From Variovorax sp. 679 (GTDB taxonomy: Bacteria > Pseudomonadota > Gammaproteobacteria > Burkholderiales > Burkholderiaceae_C), in contig NZ_RXFS01000005.1 of assembly GCF_003952185.1 (NCBI RefSeq), positions 248,001-312,000 of the forward strand: 64,000 nucleotides of DNA, given 5' to 3'. Under the pieces are notes generated by a model. That model saw only the letters and a program-made list of their open reading frames with translations. It had not been told where the DNA came from and did not search any database. Positions within the stretch are counted from its first letter, which is position 1, and every line of letters starts with the position of its first letter. Shown here in pieces: positions 21,720-31,274 of the stretch. Position numbers and translations under genes: made by a program.

Positions 21720-22220
21720 TCAGGAAGACTTCAGCGCGGCGGTGGTCCGGCTGCGGAGTTGGTCGGGCATCCACTGGCTGGTGTCCAGCAGCGGCATCGT
21801 CGGCAGCAGCCGGTTGGCGCTGTACGGATAGGTCACGGTCACCACGTAGCGGATGTAGGCGCCCGGCGCGCTCGGGTCGCTGCGCGTCACGTCGACCGTG
21901 ACGTTGGAGACGATCCAGCTGCGCCGCGTCGTCACGCTGGTGTTGGCCGACACGGGAACCACGAGCGAGTTGGCCAGCGAGTCGTACACCGCATCCTTGA
22001 CCCGCTGGTCGGCCGCCGTCGGTGCCGGCGTCAGCAGGCCCACGGCGCGCGCGCCTTCCTCCGATGCGCGGGTGACCGACTGCTGCGTGTAGAGCACCGC
22101 GCCGAAGGTCGCGAGCGCATACAGCACGCTGAACAGCACGACGAAGACCAGCGCGAACTCGATGGCGGCCACGCCGCGCTCGCTGCCCTGCAGTGACCGG
22201 GGGCGCCCGTTGCGGATCAT
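21720..22220 (-). CDS. tadE: TadE-like minor pseudopilin
   Basis: This 166-residue protein begins with a short basic leader ending GSERG, then VAAIEFALVFVVLFSVLYAL. That is the processed hydrophobic helix of TadE-like pseudopilins with the conserved Glu at +5. The periplasmic domain contains VTRASEEGARA. It should be cut by the prepilin peptidase and act at the base of the Flp pilus. Its ATG overlaps the preceding gene's stop (ATGA at 22217-22220). Confidence 0.88.
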   Translation of the reverse strand: MIRNGRPRSLQGSERGVAAIEFALVFVVLFSVLYALATFGAVLYTQQSVTRASEEGARAVGLLTPAPTAADQRVKDAVYDSLANSLVVPVSANTSVTTRRSWIVSNVTVDVTRSDPSAPGAYIRYVVTVTYPYSANRLLPTMPLLDTSQWMPDQLRSRTTAALKSS

Positions 22221-22696
22221 GGCGACCTCCCGTCGAGCAGCATGCTGGCCTTGCCGACGATGGTGGTGGGCATGGCGAAGCTCGGGAACGGCGGCAGCAG
22301 CATCTGCAGGTTGCTGGCCGTGACGGTCACGACCATCTGGCAGCGCGTGTCCCAGGTGGCGCCGCAGGTAGGGGCCGTGCAGTTGTTGCTGACCACGCCG
22401 CACACGGTGGCGTTGACGCTGCGCGTGACCACCGGCGGCATCCAGTCGCTGCTCGCCGTTGCCGTCGTCTGGGCCTGGGTGGCGCGTGCCGCGAAGGTCG
22501 ACTGGTAGCGCAGGGCGGCGCGCGCGCCGTCTTCCGCCGCGTTCTGCAGCCCCAGCCGGAACGCGAACAGCATGCCGTAGCTGATGATCCCGTAGAGGAG
22601 CGCGAAGAAGATCAGGAACACCATGGCGAACTCGACCGCGTACGCGCCGCGCTGCGAATGCGCGCGCGTGCCGGTGCGAAGACGTGGTGCTGCCAT
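22217..22696 (-). CDS. TadE/TadF-like minor pseudopilin
   Basis: This 159-residue protein has a leader ending SQRG, then AYAVEFAMVFLIFFALLYGI, a TadE/F-type helix with the Glu in place. The periplasmic part contains NAAEDGARAALR and four Cys residues near NNCTAPTCGATWDTRC, probably disulfide-bonded. The start at 22696 (MAAPRLRTG) was chosen over a longer version because the leader is then of normal length. It is probably the TadF equivalent in this cluster. Confidence 0.85.
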   Translation of the reverse strand: MAAPRLRTGTRAHSQRGAYAVEFAMVFLIFFALLYGIISYGMLFAFRLGLQNAAEDGARAALRYQSTFAARATQAQTTATASSDWMPPVVTRSVNATVCGVVSNNCTAPTCGATWDTRCQMVVTVTASNLQMLLPPFPSFAMPTTIVGKASMLLDGRSP

Positions 22697-22730
22697 GGCG
22701 ATGCCTGGATCTTCCTGTGCCTGGTCGTGC

Positions 22731-23174
22731 CTACTTCGGCGTGGCGCCGCCGCCACCACCGCCGCCCGACGACGGCTTGACGCTGGAAGTCATGCGCTCC
22801 GGTATCGGGAACTCGAAGCTCTTCAGGTAGCGCTCGTAGCTGCGGTTCGCGACATCGCCCGAAATGGTCCGCGGCGTGGCGGACGTGATCTCGCCGCTGC
22901 GTTGCCATGCGAGCAGGCTCTGCGTGGCGTCGCCCACCTGCAGCCGCTCGTAGACGGGCTCCTGGGCCTGCGCTGCCTCTTCCTGGCCTTGCGGTGCAAC
23001 CGGTGTTGCCGCTGGTGTCATGGTGCTCGCGGGCGCCGCGGCGGGCTCCTGTGCCTTGGCCGGGGCCGGCTGCTGTTGCTGCGCGAGCGCGGAGGGCGCA
23101 ACCGTCATCAATGCGGCCGCAAGGCCGAATGCGGACGAAAGCGTGGCGAGACGGGGCGTGGATGTTTTTCTCAT
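22731..23174 (-). CDS. DUF3613 family protein of the Tad cluster
   Basis: This 147-residue protein has a Sec signal (cleavage near ALAQ), a Gln/Pro/Ala-rich low-complexity region, then YERLQVGDATQSLLAWQRSG and RSYERYLKSFEFPIPE, the DUF3613 core. It ends in a Gly run. Such proteins occur in Tad loci of beta- and gammaproteobacteria, but their role is unknown. Its ATG overlaps the stop of the TPR gene upstream (ATGA). Confidence 0.82.
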   Translation of the reverse strand: MRKTSTPRLATLSSAFGLAAALMTVAPSALAQQQQPAPAKAQEPAAAPASTMTPAATPVAPQGQEEAAQAQEPVYERLQVGDATQSLLAWQRSGEITSATPRTISGDVANRSYERYLKSFEFPIPERMTSSVKPSSGGGGGGGATPK

Positions 23175-24127
23175 GGAGTGCCTCGTGAAGTCGAATTCGG
23201 CGAAATGGAAGCCGCCGCGGCGCTGGTGGCGGTGTCAGCGGTGGACGGATTGAGCTGGCTGGCGGTGCGGATGCCGCCGTTGCCCGGCCAGCGCGATGCC
23301 TTGAGCATCAGCGGCGGCGGCTGCATCGGCTCTTCGCGTGCAAGTGTGGTCGTGTCTGGAAGCGGGCGCACGGCAACTGGAGCCGGCGTCACGCCACCCG
23401 CACGAAGCTGCTGTGCCGCCTCCCGCACCGCCGCGCGGGCGGCCGGGGACATGCGGTTGGCTTCCATCAGCCTGTTCGCCTGCTCGCCCTGGTCCGTGAC
23501 TTCAAGGTACAGCGCGAGGTTGGACAGGGCCTGCGTGCTGTCGGGGCGCAGCTGGAGCGCCTGCATCAGCGGCAGCCGGGCGTCGGCGACCTGGCCCGCG
23601 CGCAGGCTGGCGTAGCCCAGGTCGCTGAGCAGGCCAGCGTCGGTGGGTGTCAGGCGCTGCGCCTGCCTCAGCAGCTGCGCGGCTTCGGCATAGCTGCCGC
23701 GCGCGCCCGCCAGCAGGCCGAGTCCCCGGTAGCCGGCGCTTTCGAGCGGCGTGCCCATGAGGCGCTTGTAGGCCTGCCCGCTCGCTTCGGCCTGGCCGGC
23801 CTGGCGAAGTGCATCGGCGCGCATGCGCGTGGATTCGGGCGACACGCCCCAGCGCTGTTCGAGCGCATCGATATGCGCGAGCGAGGCGAACCACAGGCCC
23901 TCCTTCTGCATCTGCTCGACGAGCTTGAGGTAGGTGGCCTTGGTGTCGACGGCGGCGCCGGCCTTGGTGTCGGCGGCAGCTTCGGCGGAGGCGCGCTGCT
24001 GGGCGTCGGCGCTGGCGGCGTACTGGTCCTTGAGCGCGCCGCAGCCGGTGATGGCGATGGCGGCGACGGCGCATGCCAGCAGGCGGCCGGCGCGGTGCGT
24101 GCAGGCGGGAAGGTTTTCGGTATTCAC
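23171..24127 (-). CDS. tadD: TadD-like TPR lipoprotein
   Basis: This 318-residue protein has a lipoprotein signal with lipobox ITGC near residue 27, then tetratricopeptide repeats (LLSDLGYASLRAGQVADARLPL and neighbours) across about residues 75-225. A Pro/Ser/Thr-rich tail follows. TadD is a TPR pilotin-like lipoprotein needed for Flp pilus assembly, probably helping the secretin. The start is GTG at 24127, overlapping the TadC stop (GTGA). Confidence 0.88.
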   Translation of the reverse strand: MNTENLPACTHRAGRLLACAVAAIAITGCGALKDQYAASADAQQRASAEAAADTKAGAAVDTKATYLKLVEQMQKEGLWFASLAHIDALEQRWGVSPESTRMRADALRQAGQAEASGQAYKRLMGTPLESAGYRGLGLLAGARGSYAEAAQLLRQAQRLTPTDAGLLSDLGYASLRAGQVADARLPLMQALQLRPDSTQALSNLALYLEVTDQGEQANRLMEANRMSPAARAAVREAAQQLRAGGVTPAPVAVRPLPDTTTLAREEPMQPPPLMLKASRWPGNGGIRTASQLNPSTADTATSAAAASISPNSTSRGTP

Positions 24128-25086
24128 TTGATGATGCCTCCCAGTGAACGGAATATCGCGATGAAGCCCGGCCCCGCGGTGACGATGACCAGCGCCGGCA
24201 ACAGAGTGGTCACCATGACGCCGGTCATCTTCACGGTGATCTTTCCGATGCGTTCCTTCAATTCGGAGCGGCGGCTTTCGCGCAGCCGGTCGCTGAACAC
24301 GCGCAGCGGCTCCTGCACCGCGCCGCCGTGCCGGTCGACCTGCACCAGCAGCGAGACGAGGCCGCGCATGTTCTCGTTCTTGTGCAGCGTGGCGAGGCGA
24401 TGCAGTGAATGCTCGCGGGTGCGGCCCTGGCTGTATTGCGCGTTGGCGATGCTCAGCTCGTAGCCCAGCACGCGCAGCACGTGCGAGAAATCGGTCGCCA
24501 TGATCTGCAGGCTCTGGTCCAGGCTCAGGCCCACGCCCTGCAGCAGCCGAAGCAGGTCGACGAACAGCGGGAGCTCCCGGGCCGCACGTTCGCGCCGGCC
24601 GGCGGCGATACGGCCCAGCACCCACTTGGGCGCCATGAATCCGATGGCCGCCGCTGCCGTCAGCACGATGGTGACGGTGCCCTGCGTGTGACCGCTGCTC
24701 CAGAACACGTACGCCAGCAGCGGGAGCACGAAGGCGAGCGAGATCCGTGTGACCAGGAAGACCAGCTGGGCCCGCTTCGACGGCAGGCCGCACTGGTCGA
24801 TGAGGTTGCGGTCCTCGTCCGCCACCAGGGCCCGGCCGACGCGCGAATCCAGCCAGTGGAACGGCAGGTCCAGTTCTGGTTTGAAGGGCGCATCGGGGTC
24901 CGCCGGAGTTTCCGTGGCGGACTTGAGGTCGGGCGCGACGGCTGCCTGCCGGATCGCCCGGCCGATGATCTGTCCGCTGCGCGTGCGGCGCAGTTCGGCC
25001 GCCACGAGCGCTCCAGCGCCGACCAGCAGGCCCAGTGCCAGAAGCACGAGACTGAGGATGGCGAGCAGGTTGGGCGTCAATGTCAT
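24124..25086 (-). CDS. tadC: TadC inner-membrane pilus platform protein
   Basis: This 320-residue protein has N- and C-terminal membrane spans and a T2SS-F (GspF) domain (ELPLFVDLLRLLQGVGLSLDQSLQIM, then ELKERIGKITVKMTGVMVTTLLPALVIVTAGP). TadB and TadC form the inner-membrane platform that couples the TadA ATPase to pilin polymerisation. Its ATG overlaps the tadB stop (ATGA). Confidence 0.9.
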   Translation of the reverse strand: MTLTPNLLAILSLVLLALGLLVGAGALVAAELRRTRSGQIIGRAIRQAAVAPDLKSATETPADPDAPFKPELDLPFHWLDSRVGRALVADEDRNLIDQCGLPSKRAQLVFLVTRISLAFVLPLLAYVFWSSGHTQGTVTIVLTAAAAIGFMAPKWVLGRIAAGRRERAARELPLFVDLLRLLQGVGLSLDQSLQIMATDFSHVLRVLGYELSIANAQYSQGRTREHSLHRLATLHKNENMRGLVSLLVQVDRHGGAVQEPLRVFSDRLRESRRSELKERIGKITVKMTGVMVTTLLPALVIVTAGPGFIAIFRSLGGIIK

Positions 25087-26099
25087 GCCAGCCTCGCCAG
25101 CCGGTAGAGGAGCGCCGCGCCCGTCAGCTGCAAGCCCAGCGCGGAAAAGATCAGGATGCGGCCGGTGTCGTCGTTCCACATCCCCATGAAGTAGCCGGGG
25201 TTGGTGAGGATCAGGAAGGCGCCCACGCCCACCGGCAGCAGGCCCAGGATCCAGGCCGACAGGCGTGTCTCCGCGGACAGGGCGTTGAGCTCCTGCTCCG
25301 CCTGTTCGCGGTCGCGCATGAAGTTGCCGACGCGCTCCAGCAGCAGGTCGGCGCGGCCGCCGTAGCGCACGCCCAGGCCCAGGATCGCGGCCAGCAGGTA
25401 CAGTTCCTCGATGCGCACGCTGGAGGCCGTCTGGTGCAGCGCGCGGTCGAGGTCCATGCCCGCGCGCACCAGCGCCGCCGAGCGCTCAAGGTGGCCGCGC
25501 AGCGGCGCCTGCGTGGTCGCGATCGCCAGCTGGAACGCGGCCTGCGTGGAGTTGCCGATGGTGATCAGCCGCACCATCGCGTCGATGTAGCCGGGAAGCT
25601 GGTGGATCAGCTTGCGGCGGAACTTCTGCAGCTGCAGCCACAGGACGAAGCTCGCCATCAGCACCAGCAGGAACAGCACCCCCAGCGCGGCGAGCGCCCC
25701 CACGAGAACGCCGACCAGCAGGCAGACGCCGGCAATGACGCCCAGCGCGAAGACGATGGTGCGCGGCTCGATCACGCCCACCATCCAGCCGGGGATCGCG
25801 CGCTCGATCAGGCTGGTGCTGACGGGGGCGGCGGATGCCGCCTCGCCGTCGAGCCAGGGGTCGGTGGTGAGGCCGGAGACGAGGCCGTCGCTGGCAAGGT
25901 CCCGCAGCGGCATCGGTATCGGCGTCGCGTTCGTGCCGGCAGCAGCAGTTGCCTGTATCTGCTGGTCCAGATGCCGCTCCGTCGCCAGCCGCACCTGCCT
26001 GTTCTTCGCCCACTGCCACAGCAACAGCCCCGCGGCCGCCATCAGCAGCGCGATGCAGAGCGCGATGAGCAGGGCCTCATGCACGGTTGTCGCCTCCAT
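25083..26099 (-). CDS. tadB: TadB inner-membrane pilus platform protein
   Basis: This 338-residue protein has an N-terminal span, two central spans (about 105-155), a GspF domain (LPGYIDAMVRLITIGNSTQAAF, GMDLDRALHQTASSVRIEELYLLAAIL), and C-terminal spans including GVGAFLILTNPGYFMGMW. It partners TadC. The ATG at 26099 makes a 23-bp overlap with tadA; a GTG at 26084 is an alternative. Confidence 0.9.
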   Translation of the reverse strand: MEATTVHEALLIALCIALLMAAAGLLLWQWAKNRQVRLATERHLDQQIQATAAAGTNATPIPMPLRDLASDGLVSGLTTDPWLDGEAASAAPVSTSLIERAIPGWMVGVIEPRTIVFALGVIAGVCLLVGVLVGALAALGVLFLLVLMASFVLWLQLQKFRRKLIHQLPGYIDAMVRLITIGNSTQAAFQLAIATTQAPLRGHLERSAALVRAGMDLDRALHQTASSVRIEELYLLAAILGLGVRYGGRADLLLERVGNFMRDREQAEQELNALSAETRLSAWILGLLPVGVGAFLILTNPGYFMGMWNDDTGRILIFSALGLQLTGAALLYRLARLA

Positions 26100-27399
26100 G
26101 CTGCGATGCGCGCTGCAGCGACTGGCGGAAGCGCGTGATCTTCGGCGAGTGCGGCGCGATACCCAGCGACACCCAGCGGTCGCGCTCCTCGCCGTCGGGC
26201 GAGGCGATGGGCTCGTAGCGGTACAGCTCCTGCATCGCCACCACGTTGTCGTTGACGCCGGTGACTTCGCTCAGCGAGATGATGCGGCGCTGCCCGTTCG
26301 ACAGCCGTCCGATCTGCACGATGAAGTCGATGGCGTTGGCGATCTGCCGGCGCAGGCTCACTTCGCTGCCCTGGTAGCCGGCGAAGCCCGCGAGCATCTC
26401 CAGGCGATAGAGGCATTCGCGCGGCGAGCTCGCGTGGATGGTGCCCATCGAGCCCTCGTGGCCGGTGTTCATGGCCTGCATCATCTCGATGACTTCGGCG
26501 CCGCGCACCTCGCCCACGATGATGCGGTCGGGCCGCATGCGCAGACTGTTGCGAAGCAGGTCGCGGATCGACACCACACCCTGGCCGTCGAAGCCCCCGG
26601 GACGGCTCTCGAGCCGCACCACGTGGCTGGTGCCCAGCGACAGCTCGGCCGTGTCCTCGATGGTGATGACGCGCTCGCGCGCCGGGATGAAGCTCGCCAG
26701 CGCGTTCAGCAGCGAGGTCTTGCCCGAGCTGGTGCCGCCGCTGACCAGGACGTTGCAGCGCGCGCGCACCGCGATCTCGAGCAGCTGCGCCATGCCCGCA
26801 TCGAAGGTGCCCAGCTTCACCAGGTCGGCCGGCGTGAGCGGCTCCTTGCGGAACTTGCGGATCGACACCGACAGGCCGTCGATGGCCAGCGGCTCGATGA
26901 TCACGTTGATGCGGCCGCCGTCGGGCAGGCGCGCGTCGACCATCGGGTTCGACTCGTCGAGCCGGCGGCCCAGCGGTGCGAGGATGCGGCGCACGATGCG
27001 CATCACGTGCTCGGAGTCCGCGAAGCGCACCGTCTCGCGCTCCAGAACGCCGTGGCGTGACACGTACACGTTCTGGTAGCCGTTGATCAGGATGTCTTCC
27101 ACGGCCGGGTCGTTGAGCAGGTCTTCCAGCGGGCCAAAGCCTGCGAGCTCCTTCGTGAGCGCATCGGAGATGAGCTGCATTTCGCGGTCGTTGATCGGCA
27201 CGCGGCGCAGGCGCACGAAGCTGTCGACCTCCAGTTCGACGAACTGCTGGATCGATGCGCGCGACCAGCGGCCGAACTCCGCGCCCAGCTCCTCGATGCG
27301 GCTGAGCAGGTGGTCGTGCGTCCAGCTCTTGATGTCCTGGAACTGCTGGGAGTTGATGAACGCCTGGTCGTCGTCGGCAAATTCGATATCGGTGGACAT
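26077..27399 (-). CDS. tadA: TadA/CpaF pilus assembly ATPase
   Basis: This 440-residue member of the secretion ATPase superfamily has Walker A SGGTSSGKTS, an Asp box (VITIEDTAEL), Walker B MRPDRIIVGEVRG and the His box HEGSMGTIHA. The N-terminal domain includes LRRVPINDREMQLISD. It powers assembly, and possibly retraction, of Flp pili. It lies 4 bases after the TadZ gene. Confidence 0.95.
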   Translation of the reverse strand: MSTDIEFADDDQAFINSQQFQDIKSWTHDHLLSRIEELGAEFGRWSRASIQQFVELEVDSFVRLRRVPINDREMQLISDALTKELAGFGPLEDLLNDPAVEDILINGYQNVYVSRHGVLERETVRFADSEHVMRIVRRILAPLGRRLDESNPMVDARLPDGGRINVIIEPLAIDGLSVSIRKFRKEPLTPADLVKLGTFDAGMAQLLEIAVRARCNVLVSGGTSSGKTSLLNALASFIPARERVITIEDTAELSLGTSHVVRLESRPGGFDGQGVVSIRDLLRNSLRMRPDRIIVGEVRGAEVIEMMQAMNTGHEGSMGTIHASSPRECLYRLEMLAGFAGYQGSEVSLRRQIANAIDFIVQIGRLSNGQRRIISLSEVTGVNDNVVAMQELYRYEPIASPDGEERDRWVSLGIAPHSPKITRFRQSLQRASQHGGDNRA

Positions 27400-27403
27400 G
27401 GGC

Positions 27404-28687
27404 TCAACCTTCGTGTGAACTCTTCCAGAGGCCGGTGACCTGCGACATGAGCGCAACCCAGCGTGGATCCTTGGCCGGGGGTTGGCCCGTGGCAGACATG
27501 TATTCCTGGTGCAGGCTGCGGGCGAGTCCCGTCACGGCCTGCGCATAGGGGTCGCTGCGCGCGGTGCGCACCAGCATCTCGCCGCGGCTTGCGGCGGCAA
27601 GAAGTTGTGCGCTGCGCGCGGGCAGCACGTGCCGCAGCGGCAGCTCGAGCCGCTCGGCGATGTCCTTGGCCGACAGGCCTACGTGGCTGTCGAACTTGTT
27701 CACCACCAGCGACAGGCGCTCGGTCTCGACGCCGCGCGCGCGCAGCTCCTTCAGCATGTTGGCCGTGGAAACGATGCCGCCGATGCTCTGGTCGCACACC
27801 ACCCACGCCTGCTGCGCCTCGCGCACCGTCTGCGCCATGAAGTCGATGGTCGAGAAGCCGCCGAGGTCCGCGATCTGGAAGTCGAAGAAGTCGGCCAGGC
27901 GCTTGATCAGCGAGACGGAGTCGGCGTGCGAGATCTCGCGCACCTGCGCCAGGCTCGCGGGCAGCGGCAGGATGGCCACGCCGCTGGTGTGATGGGCGAG
28001 CGCGGTGTGCAGCAGCGTCTGGTCGAGCCGGCGCAGGTTGCGCACGCCGTCGACGAAGCTGAAGCCGCTTTGCGTGTCGAGATAGAGCAGGCCGTCGCGC
28101 GCGGGCAGGCCCAGGTCGAGCAGGGCCACGCCGTGGCGCGAGCTGCGGCCCGGCGGGCGCTGCGGCGCCTGCGTGAGCTGGTCGTTCAGCGACAGCGAAA
28201 GGCTGGTGGCCAGCGTGGTCACGCCGAGGCCGGCGCGTGCGCCCAGCAGCGCCAGCGTGCTGCCGCGCGTGCCGCCCTGCAGCGTGCTGCGTCGTTCGAG
28301 CAGCGTGCGCAGCGTCACCACGGCTTCCGTGGGTGGTGCGGCCATGTCGATGAAGTCGTCCACGCCCGCGCGCAGGGCCGAGAGCATGGCGGCCGGCTCG
28401 GCCGACACGCCGGTGGCGAGCACGGGCAGCGTGGGCCAGTCGCGCTTGAGGCGCTGGTGGAGCTGGCTGGCGGTGGCGCCCTGGTCGGGCGAGAAGTCGA
28501 TGAAGACCGCCACCGGCCCCAGCAGGGCGATGCGTTCGTCGATCGACTTCGTGTCCGGGGGCAGTACCACCACGGAGCCGAGGGTGCCGAGCGCGTCAGT
28601 CAGCCACGTGATGTGGCCGCCGTTGCTCGACGCGAACAGATAGGTCTCGCTGCCTGTCTCGGGGATGCTGTCGCGTGGTGCGTTCAT
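27404..28687 (-). CDS. tadZ: TadZ/CpaE-like localisation ATPase
   Basis: This 427-residue protein has an N-terminal receiver-like domain (residues about 15-135, VAVFIDFSPDQ, GVDDFIDMAAPP) and a MinD/ParA-like domain. The deviant Walker A reads GARAGLGVTT, with Leu where the catalytic Lys is expected; this degenerate P-loop is common in the CpaE/TadZ group. It probably marks the site of Tad machine assembly. Confidence 0.9.
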   Translation of the reverse strand: MNAPRDSIPETGSETYLFASSNGGHITWLTDALGTLGSVVVLPPDTKSIDERIALLGPVAVFIDFSPDQGATASQLHQRLKRDWPTLPVLATGVSAEPAAMLSALRAGVDDFIDMAAPPTEAVVTLRTLLERRSTLQGGTRGSTLALLGARAGLGVTTLATSLSLSLNDQLTQAPQRPPGRSSRHGVALLDLGLPARDGLLYLDTQSGFSFVDGVRNLRRLDQTLLHTALAHHTSGVAILPLPASLAQVREISHADSVSLIKRLADFFDFQIADLGGFSTIDFMAQTVREAQQAWVVCDQSIGGIVSTANMLKELRARGVETERLSLVVNKFDSHVGLSAKDIAERLELPLRHVLPARSAQLLAAASRGEMLVRTARSDPYAQAVTGLARSLHQEYMSATGQPPAKDPRWVALMSQVTGLWKSSHEG

Positions 28688-28729
28688 GGTGCCAGCCTGC
28701 GATGCATGGTCCGGGTCATCGGGTTGCCG

Positions 28730-30148
28730 TCAGCGGGAGAAGCCGGGAACGGCGGTGTCGGCCGCGCCGCCGAGGAAGTACGAGCGCCACACGGCGCCGT
28801 CGCGCTGTTCGGCGGTGCCGGGCAGATACGGTGTGAGGTCGGTGCCGCGCGCGATGGGCTTGACCAGGTGCGGCGTGACCAGGATCACCAGTTCCTTCTC
28901 CTTCATCTGGTAGTTGTTCTTGCTGAAGAAGGCGCCCAGGATCGGCAGGTCGCCCAGCAGCGGCACCTTGTCAGCGTTCGAGGTGGTGGTGCGGCTAACG
29001 AGGCCGCCGATGATGAAGCTCTCGCCGTCGCCCAGCTCGACGGTGGTGTCGGCGCGGCGCGTGGTGATCGCCGGCACCGCGACGCCGTTCAGGCTCAGTG
29101 CGTTGGTGTAGTCGAGGTCGCTGGCCTCCGGCGCCACCTTCAGCACGATGCGGTCGTTCGACAGCACGGTGGGCGTGAGCGTGAGGCCGATGCCGAAGGG
29201 CTTGTATTCGATGCTCGTCGTACCCAGGCCCTGCGGCACGGGGATCGGCAGCTCGCCGCCGGCCAGGAAGCTCGCGCTCTGGCCCGACAGCGCCACCAGA
29301 GTGGGTTCGGCCAGCACGCGGGCCATGCCGTTGCCTTCGAGGAAGCCCATGTTGATGCCGATGCCGGCCTTGCCGAAGTTGAAGAGAAGATCGAAGGCCT
29401 GCGTTACCGGGTTGCTGTATTCGCCGCTGATGCTCCCGTTGCTCGAGAAGGTGGTCTTGCCGAGCGACGAGGGCGTGAACACGCCGAAGCTGAATCCGCT
29501 CGAGTTGGCGCGCGTGCTGAAGATGTTCAGCCCGGCCTGCTTGAGCACGCTGCGGTTGAACTCCACCACCTTCACTTCGACCTGGACGGTGCTGCTGCGC
29601 ACGTTCACGACCGAGCGGTCGATGAGGTCGGTCTTCTCGGCGCCGGGCGGCAGGCTGGCCAGTGCCGCGGTCCGCTGCGCCTGGTGCGCGGCCATGTTGT
29701 CCACGGTGCCGGTGACGTTGGCCGTGGCGCGCCGTACTTCGATCTCGTAAGTGGTCGCGGCGGTGTTGCCTTTTTCCCAGACCATCAGCGTGGTGCGCCC
29801 CGCTGCCTTGCCGGTCACGATCAGCCGCGCGGCCGGCGAGTTCGGCGTCTTGCGGGTGATGGTGACGCCGGCCACGGCCTCGTTGCCGATGGCCATGCGG
29901 TCGATGCCCTTGTCGACCAGCAACTCCTGCTGCGCGCCCGCGGCAAGCGCCAGCGAGCGCGGCGGCTGGAATTGCGGCCGTGTTCCTGTTCCCTGCGCGT
30001 CGGCGGCGGTCACGGCCATCGGCCAGATGGCTTGCGACATCGCGAATGCGGCGATCAGCGATGAGCGCAGCAGCCTGGGCGCGACATCGCTGAGATCTCT
30101 GGAACGGCGAGCGGCACGGGTCGACAACTCGCGAGGCGTGTGATGCAT
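28730..30148 (-). CDS. rcpA: RcpA/CpaC outer-membrane secretin
   Basis: This 472-residue secretin has an extended N-region with signal (about residues 25-50) and an N0-like pilus domain (SLALAAGAQQELLVDKGIDRMAIG). The C-terminal secretin core includes VQVEVKVVEFNRSVLKQAG, VLAEPTLVALSGQSASFLAGGE and VPLLGDLPILGAFFS. It forms the outer-membrane pore for the Flp pilus. It lies downstream of the RcpC gene by about 50 bases. Confidence 0.93.
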   Translation of the reverse strand: MHHTPRELSTRAARRSRDLSDVAPRLLRSSLIAAFAMSQAIWPMAVTAADAQGTGTRPQFQPPRSLALAAGAQQELLVDKGIDRMAIGNEAVAGVTITRKTPNSPAARLIVTGKAAGRTTLMVWEKGNTAATTYEIEVRRATANVTGTVDNMAAHQAQRTAALASLPPGAEKTDLIDRSVVNVRSSTVQVEVKVVEFNRSVLKQAGLNIFSTRANSSGFSFGVFTPSSLGKTTFSSNGSISGEYSNPVTQAFDLLFNFGKAGIGINMGFLEGNGMARVLAEPTLVALSGQSASFLAGGELPIPVPQGLGTTSIEYKPFGIGLTLTPTVLSNDRIVLKVAPEASDLDYTNALSLNGVAVPAITTRRADTTVELGDGESFIIGGLVSRTTTSNADKVPLLGDLPILGAFFSKNNYQMKEKELVILVTPHLVKPIARGTDLTPYLPGTAEQRDGAVWRSYFLGGAADTAVPGFSR

Positions 30149-30197
30149 TTGTTTTTCCTGGGTGACCTGTGTCTGGTGGCGGCTGGCTGGCGTCGGC

Positions 30198-31193
30198 TCA
30201 GTAACTCACGGTTTCGCTGCGTTCACCGCGAATGACCTCGACCTGGAGTCCGCCGCTTCGCGCGGACCCTGCGGCTCGCGGGGTTCCGGAGACTGCGCGG
30301 ACCTCCGTGGCCAGCGGGCGGACAGCGGGACCCTTGCCGCCGGTGACGAGGTCGGCGGCGGTGAGCCCGGCCTGTGCGCGGTCCAGGCCTTCGAGCGGGC
30401 CGCGGCGCGCTTCGCCCGCCTTGGCCTGCACCGGCTGCAGAGCCGTGGGCAGTTCCGCGAAGAGCCTGGGATCGGGCTCCGACTTGTCCGCCGGATTGCG
30501 CAGCGCGAGCATCAGCCGGCCGCTGGCGTCGCCGATGGTCAACCGGTTCACTTCGTCGATCGGCACGGCGAGCACGGCGGTGCGTGCCTGGTCGTTGCGC
30601 TGCGCTTGCTGGGCAGCCTTGTCCGGCGACTTCGACGGCATGCCGTCGACCGAGGCGTTGCCGAAGGCCAGCACCCGCTTGCGTGCGAGCAGCAGGCGCG
30701 CCTGGCTGCGGTCCACGTCCTTGCCGTCCGACTTGAGTGTGATGAACACGTCGACGAAATCGCCGGGCTGGATCTTGTTGCCCACGCCCATGACCTCGTC
30801 CGCCTTGATCGCGACGGCGCGCTCGCCTTCGTCGATGCGCGTGGCCAGGCCCGACACCAGCTGGTTCTCCATCACGGGCGTGCCTTCGGCGAGGTCCAGC
30901 ACCGGCACGCGGCCCACGGCGACATTCACGTCCTGGAAGGCGCCGACCGGATTGATCGTGAGGCGCTCCACGCGCAGCGCGTCGGCGGGAATCGCCTCGC
31001 CCGCGGGCAGGGACTTGGCCGCTACCACCACCGGATAGACCAGCACCTCCCGCGCCTTGGTGGGCGCGGCGGCGGGGTTCGCGGCCGCCACGGCCGGTGC
31101 GGGAGCCTGCCGGCTCAGCATCCACGCATAGCCTCCGAGCGCGATGGCCAGGAGCACGAGGACGGCGGCGATGATTTTCGTGATGTTGATCAT
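30198..31193 (-). CDS. rcpC: RcpC/CpaB pilus assembly protein
   Basis: This 331-residue protein has an N-terminal membrane anchor (MINITKIIAAVLVLLAIALGG) and an SAF domain (AAKSLPAGEAIPADALRVERL). A second module contains GDFVDVFITLKSDG. CpaB/RcpC works with the secretin in the periplasm. ATG at 31193 is preferred because it gives a normal anchor; a longer reading adds a Pro-rich leader. Confidence 0.88.
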   Translation of the reverse strand: MINITKIIAAVLVLLAIALGGYAWMLSRQAPAPAVAAANPAAAPTKAREVLVYPVVVAAKSLPAGEAIPADALRVERLTINPVGAFQDVNVAVGRVPVLDLAEGTPVMENQLVSGLATRIDEGERAVAIKADEVMGVGNKIQPGDFVDVFITLKSDGKDVDRSQARLLLARKRVLAFGNASVDGMPSKSPDKAAQQAQRNDQARTAVLAVPIDEVNRLTIGDASGRLMLALRNPADKSEPDPRLFAELPTALQPVQAKAGEARRGPLEGLDRAQAGLTAADLVTGGKGPAVRPLATEVRAVSGTPRAAGSARSGGLQVEVIRGERSETVSY

Positions 31194-31274
31194 GGGCGGC
31201 GGATGAAAGAGTGGGGGCAAGCGATCGTGTGAATTGAGAGATGGATGACCCGCAGTGACAGAGGCAGTGAACTG